Origin: Betaproteobacteria bacterium
GTDB lineage: Bacteria > Pseudomonadota > Gammaproteobacteria > Burkholderiales > JAEUOS01
Reading direction: 5' to 3'
Length of the DNA: 64,000 nt
Assembly: GCA_028292405.1 (NCBI GenBank)
Contig: JAQGMJ010000087.1
Span: 186,001 to 250,000 of the forward strand
The notes below the pieces were generated by a model. It saw nothing but the letters and a program-made list of their open reading frames with translations. It was not told the origin of the DNA and did not search any database. Position 1 is the first letter of the stretch. The number at the start of each line of letters is the position of its first letter. Position numbers and translations under genes: made by a program. Below, in pieces: positions 34,537 through 41,258 of this stretch.

Positions 34537-34971
34537 TCAGCTCAGCCCTGCCACCACGAGGTAGCGCGCCGCCTTGCCCAGCGCCATGTAGATCAGGCAA
34601 GGCAGCCACGCCAGGCGCAGCCATCCCGCGGCGATGCAAAAGGTGTCGCCCACCAGGGGCACCCAGGCCAGCAGCAGCAGAGAAGGACCGTGGCGCTTCA
34701 GGTACGCCTCGTATTTCACCTCGTGGCGATGCGGAATGTAGCGCCCCATCACATAGCTCACCATGCCGCCGGCGCTGTTGCCCAGGGTCGCCACCGCGAT
34801 TGCCGGCCAGAACAATTCGGGATGCAGGCGCAACACCGCGAACAGCATCACCTCGGAGGAGATCGGGATCAGAGTGGCCGCCACGAAACTGCCGATCAGC
34901 AGCGACCAGAGGCTGGCCTCCCCGGTGAAAAACGCCTGCAGCGTATCCAGCAGCGCCGTGAATTCCGTCAA
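34537..34971 (-). CDS. YqaA-family (DedA/SNARE-associated-like) membrane protein
   Basis: A 144-residue inner-membrane protein with about four hydrophobic segments. SFVAATLIPISSEVMLFAVL and ATLGNSAGGMVSYVMGRYIP match the compact YqaA branch of the DedA/VTT superfamily, and LLLLAWVPLVGDTFCIAAGW follows. VTT proteins are linked to lipid scrambling and membrane homeostasis, but YqaA itself is poorly studied. It is divergent from ilvA. Confidence 0.85.
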   Translation of the reverse strand: MTEFTALLDTLQAFFTGEASLWSLLIGSFVAATLIPISSEVMLFAVLRLHPELFWPAIAVATLGNSAGGMVSYVMGRYIPHRHEVKYEAYLKRHGPSLLLLAWVPLVGDTFCIAAGWLRLAWLPCLIYMALGKAARYLVVAGLS

Positions 34972-35087
34972 CGCGCACCGCCGCGACGATGCCCGAATCG
35001 GCGCCGCCGCGCCATCGGAGAGCCGCCGGCCCTGCCTCCCAATCCCATGAACATTTGCCCAAATCCCAAAAAAAGGCTAAATTAGAT

Positions 35088-35104
35088 ACCCCTCCCGGAG
35101 GGGT
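35088..35104. promoter_or_regulatory. 17-base palindrome in the ilvA leader
   Basis: ACCCCTCC-C-GGAGGGGT lies 28 bp before the ilvA start. It could be an operator or a 5'UTR hairpin that sequesters GGAGGGG. It is not followed by T residues, so it is not an intrinsic terminator. Confidence 0.35.
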
Positions 35105-35131
35105 TCCAGAAATCTACCAGGCAAGCCACCG

Positions 35132-36664
35132 ATGCCCGCGACACCATCCCGGTCGAAGACCGATTATCTCCAAAAAATCCTCACCGCGAAGGTCTACGAC
35201 GTCGCCCAGGAATCGCCCCTGGAAAAAGCCGCGGCCTTGTCGGCACGCCTGAACAATACCCTGTTGCTCAAGCGCGAGGACATGCAAAGCGTGTTTTCCT
35301 TCAAATTGCGCGGCGCCTACAACAAGATGGCGCATCTGTCGCGCGAGCAACTCGACCGCGGCGTGATCTGCGCCTCCGCCGGCAACCATGCCCAGGGCGT
35401 GGCCCTCGCCGCCAAGCGCATGAGCGCGCGCGCGGTGATCGTGATGCCGGTGACCACGCCGCAGGTGAAAGTGGCGGCGGTGAAGGCGCGCGGCGGCGAG
35501 GTGGTGCTCAGGGGCGACTCCTTCGACGAGGCCTACGAACACGCGAAGGAATTGGAAAAAAAGCAGAACCTCACTTTCGTCCACCCCTTCGACGACCCTG
35601 ACGTGATCGCCGGCCAGGGCACCATCGGCATGGAAATCTTGCGGCAGCACCAGGGGCCGATCCACGCCATTTTCGTCGCCATCGGCGGCGGCGGGCTGAT
35701 CTCCGGTATTGCCGCGTATGTGAAGCGGGTGCGCCCGGAGATCAAGGTGATCGGCGTCGAGCCGGTGGACTCCGACGCGATGAAGCGCTCGATCGATGCG
35801 GGCAAGCGCGTGCGCCTGGACAAGGTCGGCTTGTTCGCCGACGGCGTGGCGGTGAAAATGGTCGGCGAGGAAACCTTTCGCCTGACGCGCGAACTGGTCG
35901 ACGAAATTTTGCTGGTCGACACCGACGACATCTGCGCCGCCATCAAGGACGTGTTCGAAGATACGCGCGCGATACTGGAACCCGCCGGTGCGCTGGCGAT
36001 CGCCGGCGCCAAGGCCTACGTGGAACGGGAAAAGCTGCGCGGCGAGACGATGGTGGCGGTGGCTTGCGGCGCCAACATGAATTTCGATCGCCTGCGCTTT
36101 GTCGCCGAGCGCGCCGAGGTAGGCGAAAAGCGCGAGGCCATCCTCGCCGTCACCGTGCCGGAGGAACGCGGGTCATTCCGCCGCTTTTGCGAACTGGTGG
36201 GCAGCCGCAGCGTCACCGAGTTCAATTACCGCATCGCCGACTCGAAGCAGGCGCATATTTTCGTCGGCCTCTCGGTACACGACCGCGCCGACATCACGCG
36301 CCTGACCAAAACCCTGAACCGGCAAAACTTTAAGACCCTCGACCTCACCGACGACGAACTGGCCAAGCTGCACGTGCGCCACATGGTCGGCGGCCGTTCG
36401 CCGCTGGCGCACGACGAAATGCTCTACCGCTTCGAGCTGCCCGAGCGTCCCGGCGCGCTGATGAAGTTCCTCACCAGCATGCGCCCGGACTGGAACATTT
36501 CCCTGTTCCACTACCGCAACCATGGGTCGGATGTCGGCCGCGTGCTGGTCGGCATGCAGGTGCCGGGCAAAGAGATGGCGGCCTTTCGCAAGTTCCTCGA
36601 TTCGCTCGGCTACCCGTATTGGGACGAAAGCCAGAACCCCGCCTACCGCATGTTCCTCGCGTAA
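35132..36664 (+). CDS. ilvA: Threonine ammonia-lyase, biosynthetic
   Basis: A 510-residue PLP enzyme that converts threonine to 2-oxobutanoate, the first step of isoleucine synthesis. The PLP lysine is in SVFSFKLRGAYNKM (about residue 57), and the phosphate loop is AIGGGGLISG. Two C-terminal ACT-like regulatory domains (about 330-510; VPEERGSFRRFCELVG and LPERPGALMKFLTSM) indicate the isoleucine-inhibited biosynthetic form. Length matches E. coli IlvA. It is followed 11 bp later by a PhzF-type gene. Confidence 0.95.
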   Translation: MPATPSRSKTDYLQKILTAKVYDVAQESPLEKAAALSARLNNTLLLKREDMQSVFSFKLRGAYNKMAHLSREQLDRGVICASAGNHAQGVALAAKRMSARAVIVMPVTTPQVKVAAVKARGGEVVLRGDSFDEAYEHAKELEKKQNLTFVHPFDDPDVIAGQGTIGMEILRQHQGPIHAIFVAIGGGGLISGIAAYVKRVRPEIKVIGVEPVDSDAMKRSIDAGKRVRLDKVGLFADGVAVKMVGEETFRLTRELVDEILLVDTDDICAAIKDVFEDTRAILEPAGALAIAGAKAYVEREKLRGETMVAVACGANMNFDRLRFVAERAEVGEKREAILAVTVPEERGSFRRFCELVGSRSVTEFNYRIADSKQAHIFVGLSVHDRADITRLTKTLNRQNFKTLDLTDDELAKLHVRHMVGGRSPLAHDEMLYRFELPERPGALMKFLTSMRPDWNISLFHYRNHGSDVGRVLVGMQVPGKEMAAFRKFLDSLGYPYWDESQNPAYRMFLA

Positions 36665-36675
36665 AGACCCGAATC

Positions 36676-37524
36676 ATGAGATACCAATACCGCCTGCAAA
36701 ACGTATTCACCCTCCCCGGCCAGACGCTCACCGGCAACCCGCTGTGCGTGTTCGAGGATGCCGAAGGCATGAGCGACGCGCAAATGCAGGCCCTCGCCCT
36801 GCAATTCAATTTGTCCGAAACCTGCTTCATCCTGCCGCCCTCCGGCGGAGCGACGGCGCAGGTGCGGATTTTCACCCCCGGCGCCGAACTGCCCTTCGCC
36901 GGGCACCCGACGCTGGGCACCGCGCACACCGTGCGCGATCTGAAAGGCACTGGCGACCAGATGACACTGGAGACACGCGCCGGCAACATCCCGGTTTCCG
37001 CCCGCGACAACCGCTGGACCCTGCGCGCCAATCCGCAGACCACCCGCCCCTTCGACGCCGAACGCATCGAGACCCTGCTGGTGGCACTCGGCCTGGCGCG
37101 CGACGACCTCGCCGCCGACCCGGTCTGGGTCGATACCGGCATGGAGCAGCTGCTGGTGCCGCTCAATTCGCGCTACGCGGTCAAGCGCATCGTCGCCGGC
37201 GCCGCGCTGGCTGAGTTTCCGAACATCAACGGCAAGGTCTCGGTCTACGCCTTTTCCTCCCTGGACGAGCCGGAGATGCTGGTGCGCTTCTTTTTCCACC
37301 GCACCGCCAGCAACATCGGCGAAGACCCGGCCACCGGCTCTGCCGTCGCCAATCTCGGCGGCTATGTGGTGCATACCGGGCGCAAGCTGCCGCTGGCGCG
37401 CACCCTGCACCAGGGCGAGTTCACTGGCAGGCCTGCCGAGTTGCAACTGGCGGTGGCCGCCGATGGCCGCGTGCTGGTCACCGGCGAGGTGATCGAGCTG
37501 GGACGCGGGCACGTGGATCTTTGA
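36676..37524 (+). CDS. PhzF-family epimerase/isomerase
   Basis: A 282-residue protein with the two-lobed diaminopimelate-epimerase-like fold of PhzF. The catalytic Glu is in NLSETCFILP (about 46). ELPFAGHPTLGTAHTV and GEDPATGSAVANLGGYVV form the two halves of the active site. PhzF proteins isomerise small acids, but most homologues outside phenazine clusters are uncharacterised. It is probably co-transcribed with ilvA. The ATG at 36676 is where homology starts. Confidence 0.9.
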   Translation: MRYQYRLQNVFTLPGQTLTGNPLCVFEDAEGMSDAQMQALALQFNLSETCFILPPSGGATAQVRIFTPGAELPFAGHPTLGTAHTVRDLKGTGDQMTLETRAGNIPVSARDNRWTLRANPQTTRPFDAERIETLLVALGLARDDLAADPVWVDTGMEQLLVPLNSRYAVKRIVAGAALAEFPNINGKVSVYAFSSLDEPEMLVRFFFHRTASNIGEDPATGSAVANLGGYVVHTGRKLPLARTLHQGEFTGRPAELQLAVAADGRVLVTGEVIELGRGHVDL

Positions 37525-37540
37525 CGCGCGGGATAGACGC

Positions 37541-37831
37541 TTAGTTGTAACCGGCCTCGCGCTGATGGCGTATAGCGAGCACCAGCGCGATATCCCTGAA
37601 CTCGTCGTATCCGTACAAGGCGAGGTATCCGGTCTTTCCTCTCGAAATCACCAGTTCGCGCGTCGGCGGGTCGGCCGGCCGGCCGATCAGGGGATGCGTT
37701 TTGAGTATCTTCAGGCCATCGAGTATCACGGTCATCGCATCAACCGCCCACGCCGGATTCTGGTGCAGGAGGAAATCGAACAGCCGATCCATGTCGTCTC
37801 GCGCACTTCGGGCATAAATCAGCGCGGCCAT
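37541..37831 (-). CDS. RelE/ParE-family toxin
   Basis: A 96-residue type II toxin fold: MAALIYARSARDDMDRLFDF, then LKTHPLIGRPADPPTRELVI, a basic strand (SRGKTGYLALYGYD) and DIALVLAIRHQREAGY. Whether it cuts mRNA or poisons gyrase cannot be told. It overlaps the antitoxin gene by 13 bases, with the antitoxin first. Confidence 0.87.
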   Translation of the reverse strand: MAALIYARSARDDMDRLFDFLLHQNPAWAVDAMTVILDGLKILKTHPLIGRPADPPTRELVISRGKTGYLALYGYDEFRDIALVLAIRHQREAGYN

Positions 37832-38103
37832 TTCTTCAGCTTGAGTTTGGGTGGCTTTTCACCGCGCATCTTCGCCTCGAAATAGGCTGCCACGTCTTCG
37901 GCCGCATAGCCTTCCCGCGTGCGATCGAACTCCCTTTGCGCCTCCAGCGCCGACTCGACGAACTCCCGCCGCTTTTCCTGGGCCGTCACCCCCTGCTCCA
38001 GAATCTCCAGCATCAGCGCATGCGGTGAACGATCCGATTTTTCCGCGACCTGGGCAATCCGGCTTTTCAACTCTTCCGGCAGTTTCAGCGAAGTGGTGGA
38101 CAT
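37819..38103 (-). CDS. Ribbon-helix-helix-type antitoxin
   Basis: A 94-residue antitoxin. TSLKLPEELKSRIAQVAEKS near the N-terminus is a ribbon-helix-helix DNA-binding motif, followed by a long charged helix and a Lys/Pro-rich tail (PPKLKLKKWPR) that likely wraps the toxin. The ATG at 38103 lies 23 bp from an 18-bp perfect palindrome, the expected autoregulatory operator. Confidence 0.87.
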   Translation of the reverse strand: MSTTSLKLPEELKSRIAQVAEKSDRSPHALMLEILEQGVTAQEKRREFVESALEAQREFDRTREGYAAEDVAAYFEAKMRGEKPPKLKLKKWPR

Positions 38104-38125
38104 GACGACAGGCTCCGGACCAAAA

Positions 38126-38143
38126 GTGTTACCATGGTAACAC
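38126..38143. promoter_or_regulatory. 18-bp perfect palindrome, toxin-antitoxin operator
   Basis: GTGTTACCATGGTAACAC is a perfect palindrome between the divergent antitoxin (38103) and flavin monooxygenase (38187) starts. RHH antitoxins bind such sites as dimers. Because the gap is only 83 bp, the monooxygenase could come under the same control. Confidence 0.7.
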
Positions 38144-38186
38144 CCAAAGCCATCGAGTCGCAACAGAGCGGCCGGCCACAAGCACA

Positions 38187-39449
38187 ATGAACGTCACCAT
38201 TCTCGGAGGAGGCATCGGCGGACTCACCACCGCCCTCTCCCTGCACGCCGCCGGCATTAGTTGCCGCGTCTACGAGGCCGTGTCCGAAATCCGCCCGCTG
38301 GGCGTCGGCATCAACCTGCTGCCGCACTCGGTGCGCGAACTCAGCGAGCTGGGCCTGCTGCCGGCGCTGGAGCGCATGGGCATCCGCACCCAGGAAGTGG
38401 TCTACGCCACCAAGCGCGGCGAGATGGTCTGGCGCGAGCCGCGCGGCGAATTCGCCGGCTACCGCTGGCCGCAGTTCTCGGTGCATCGCGGGCATTTGCA
38501 GATGATGCTGCTCGACGCGGTGAAGGAGCGCCTGGGCGACAACGCCGTCTTCACCGGGCATGAAGCCATCGACATCACGCAGGACGCCGGCAGCGCCACC
38601 GTGCACTTCAAGCCGCGCGATGGCGTCACGCCGGCGCCAGTGAGCGGCGACGCGGTGATCGCCAGCGACGGCATCCACTCGACCATTCGCGGCCTCTTCT
38701 ATCCCGACGAAGGTCCGCCGAAATGGAGCCGGCGCATTCTCTGGCGCGGCACCACCATCGGCAGGCCCTTTCTCACCGGCGCCTCGATGGTGCTGGCCGG
38801 CCACGCCTGGCAAAAGTGGGTGACCTACCCGATCAGCAACCTCGAAGACGGCACGCAGCTGATCAACTGGATCGCCGAGCGCACCTTCGAGGCCACCACC
38901 ATGCACGCGCCGGAAGACTGGAGCCGCCCGGGCAAGCTGGAAGATTTCCTGCCGGCCTTCGAAGACTGGAATTTCCCCTGGATGCCGGTGCCCGACATCG
39001 TGCGCGGCGCGCAAAAAATCTACGAGTACCCGATGAGCGACCGCGACGCTGTCTCTTCCTGGATATTCGGCCGCGTCGCGCTGCTGGGCGACGCCGCCCA
39101 TGCGATGTACCCGATCGGCTCCAACGGCGCCTCGCAGGCGGTGCTGGACGCGCGCCAGCTCGCCTACGAACTCGCGTCGCGCGACAACATCGACGAGGCG
39201 CTCGCCGCCTATGACGCGCTGCGCCGCCCGGCCACGGCAAAGCTGCTCGAACTCACCCGCGCCGAAGGCCCGGATGCAATTCTGAAAGTAGTGGAAGAGC
39301 GCGCTCCGGATGGCTTCGACGATCTCGACAAGATCGTGCCGCCGGCCGAGCGCGAAGCCTTCGCCGCGCGCTACAAAAACGCCGCCGGCTTCGACCGCGA
39401 AGCCCTCAACGGCAAGCCCTCGCTGGCGCCGCCCAAGCGCAAGCAGTAG
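38187..39449 (+). CDS. FAD-dependent aromatic-type monooxygenase
   Basis: A 420-residue class A flavoprotein monooxygenase. The FAD fingerprint is ILGGGIGGLTTALSLHAAGI at residue 4. VIASDGIHSTIR is the DG motif and VALLGDAAHAMYPIGSNGAS is the GD motif for FAD ribose. Relatives hydroxylate phenolic acids or phenazines (PhzS- or hydroxybenzoate-hydroxylase-like). The substrate is unknown. It is divergent from the toxin-antitoxin pair and convergent with ttcA with 9 bp between stops. Confidence 0.9.
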   Translation: MNVTILGGGIGGLTTALSLHAAGISCRVYEAVSEIRPLGVGINLLPHSVRELSELGLLPALERMGIRTQEVVYATKRGEMVWREPRGEFAGYRWPQFSVHRGHLQMMLLDAVKERLGDNAVFTGHEAIDITQDAGSATVHFKPRDGVTPAPVSGDAVIASDGIHSTIRGLFYPDEGPPKWSRRILWRGTTIGRPFLTGASMVLAGHAWQKWVTYPISNLEDGTQLINWIAERTFEATTMHAPEDWSRPGKLEDFLPAFEDWNFPWMPVPDIVRGAQKIYEYPMSDRDAVSSWIFGRVALLGDAAHAMYPIGSNGASQAVLDARQLAYELASRDNIDEALAAYDALRRPATAKLLELTRAEGPDAILKVVEERAPDGFDDLDKIVPPAEREAFAARYKNAAGFDREALNGKPSLAPPKRKQ

Positions 39450-39458
39450 CCTGCCAGG

Positions 39459-40424
39459 CTACTCCTCGATCTCGCTTTTCATCAGCCGGTTGAAACTCAC
39501 CGTCGCGATATCGCCGGCCGGCGCGCAGGGCTCTTCGTCGAAAGCAATATCGCCGCTCGCATCCGCCTCACCGGTCACCTTGAGCGAGGCGAAGGGATGC
39601 AGATTGCGGTCCATCAGGTGCGAAGGCGTGATGTTGGCAAAGCTGGTGAAAATCGACTCGACGCGCCCGGGGTACTTGCGGTCCCACTCGCGCAGCATCG
39701 CCTTGATCTCCTTGCGCTTCAGGTTCTCCTGCGAGCCGCACAGGTCGCAGGGAATGATCGGGAACTGCTTTTCCTCGGCATAGCGCGTCAGGTCCGCCTC
39801 GTTGTTGTAAGCCAGCGGGCGGATGATGATGTTCTTGCCGTCGTCGGACATCAGCTTGGGCGGCATGCCCTTGAGCTTGCCGCCGAAGAACATGTTGAGG
39901 AACACCGTTTCCATGATGTCGTCGCGATGGTGGCCCAGCGCGATCTTGGTCGCCCCAAGCTCGCCCGCCACCCGGTAGAGAATGCCGCGGCGCAGGCGCG
40001 AGCATAGTGAGCACGTCGTCTTGCCCTCGGGGATCAGGCGCTTGACGATGGAGTAGGTGTCCTGGTTCTCGATATGAAACGCCACGCCGCGCTTTTTCAG
40101 ATACTCCGGCAATACATGTTCGGGGAAGTTCGGCTGCTTCTGGTCCAGGTTCACCGCGATGATGTCGAAGTCGATCGGCGCGCGCTCCTTCAAAATCAGC
40201 AGCATCTCCAGCATGCTGTAGCTGTCCTTGCCGCCGGAAAGGCAGACCATCACGCGGTCGCCGTTTTCGATCATGTTGAAATCGACGATCGCCTGACCGG
40301 TCAGGCGCACCAGGCGCTTTTCCAGCTTGTTCAGTTCGAAGGCGCGCTTTTGCTCGCGGCGCGCCGGGTCGCGGACGGACGGCGCAACAGTGGCAACAGA
40401 GGAATCGGCAATCACGGCACTCAT
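39459..40424 (-). CDS. ttcA: tRNA 2-thiocytidine(32) synthetase
   Basis: A 321-residue PP-loop ATPase that thiolates C32 of some tRNAs. The ATP loop is CLSGGKDSYSML (about residue 63). Iron-sulfur ligands are the pair in CSLCSRLRRG and a further CDLCGSQENL, as in TtcA. Length matches the family. It follows the pteridine reductase in the same direction by 10 bp, a neighbourhood common in betaproteobacteria. Confidence 0.95.
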   Translation of the reverse strand: MSAVIADSSVATVAPSVRDPARREQKRAFELNKLEKRLVRLTGQAIVDFNMIENGDRVMVCLSGGKDSYSMLEMLLILKERAPIDFDIIAVNLDQKQPNFPEHVLPEYLKKRGVAFHIENQDTYSIVKRLIPEGKTTCSLCSRLRRGILYRVAGELGATKIALGHHRDDIMETVFLNMFFGGKLKGMPPKLMSDDGKNIIIRPLAYNNEADLTRYAEEKQFPIIPCDLCGSQENLKRKEIKAMLREWDRKYPGRVESIFTSFANITPSHLMDRNLHPFASLKVTGEADASGDIAFDEEPCAPAGDIATVSFNRLMKSEIEE

Positions 40425-40434
40425 GGTTCAGCTC

Positions 40435-41181
40435 TCAAAGATAAATCGACCGGCCGCCATCGACGGCCAGCACCTGCCCGGTTACATACGGCGCATCGGC
40501 GAAAAAGAAACTCACCGCTTTCGCAATCTCTTCGACCCCGCCCACCCGCGAAAGCGGCGTTGCCGCGAGTATGCGTTCGCGCTCGACATCATCCAGTTGC
40601 CCGTCGTCCGGCCACTCGATCGGCCCGGGCGACACGCCATTGACCCGCACCTTCGGCGCCATTTCCAGCGCCAGCGAGCGTGTCAATCCGGCCAGCCCGG
40701 CCTTGGCAATGTTGTACACCACATAATTCTTCAGCGGCCGCTCGGCGTGGATATCGACGATATTGACGATCGCCCCGCCGTTCCTCTCCAGTTCCGGCGC
40801 CGCCGCCTGCGCCAGGAACAGCGGCGCCTTCAGGTTGCTCGCCATCAGGTCGCTCCATTGCGCCGCCGTGATGCTGCCCAGCGGCGTCGGGTAAAAGCCC
40901 GAGGCATTGTTCACCAGCCCGTCCAGCCTGCCCCACACCGCAACCACCCGCGCCATGAAGGCGGGAATTCCGTCTGTCTGCGCCAGCTCCAGTCCCAGCG
41001 AGTGCGCTGAATCCGCCCGCTCGCCGTTCAGTTCCGCCGCCAGCGCATCCGCATCGGTGCTCGAATCTCGATAGTGGATCACCACGTTCGCCCCCAGCGC
41101 GTGCAGGCGCCGCGCAATCGCCGCGCCCACCCGGCGCGCGGCGCCGGTGATCAGAATGGCTTTTCCTGCGAGAGGCTGCAT
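40435..41181 (-). CDS. Pteridine reductase-type short-chain dehydrogenase
   Basis: A 248-residue SDR. The cofactor motif is TGAARRVGAAIARRL (TGxxxRxG, the NADPH-binding form of pteridine reductases). The catalytic set is Asp in IVDIHAERP in place of the usual Ser, then Tyr and Lys in VVYNIAKAG with Asp-x12-Tyr-x3-Lys spacing. This predicts dihydropterin/dihydrofolate reduction (FolM/PTR1-like). It is probably co-transcribed with ttcA. Confidence 0.9.
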   Translation of the reverse strand: MQPLAGKAILITGAARRVGAAIARRLHALGANVVIHYRDSSTDADALAAELNGERADSAHSLGLELAQTDGIPAFMARVVAVWGRLDGLVNNASGFYPTPLGSITAAQWSDLMASNLKAPLFLAQAAAPELERNGGAIVNIVDIHAERPLKNYVVYNIAKAGLAGLTRSLALEMAPKVRVNGVSPGPIEWPDDGQLDDVERERILAATPLSRVGGVEEIAKAVSFFFADAPYVTGQVLAVDGGRSIYL

Positions 41182-41258
41182 CGCGTCGCTTTTCGCCGGC
41201 GCTCCGGCGTAAGTACAGGGTTCAGCCCCGGAATTTTACGCTGTTCGCGCGCATCGGG

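Noticed and set aside
35088..35104. Transcription attenuator before ilvA
   Set aside because: There is no T-tract after the hairpin and no leader peptide rich in Ile or other branched-chain codons was seen.
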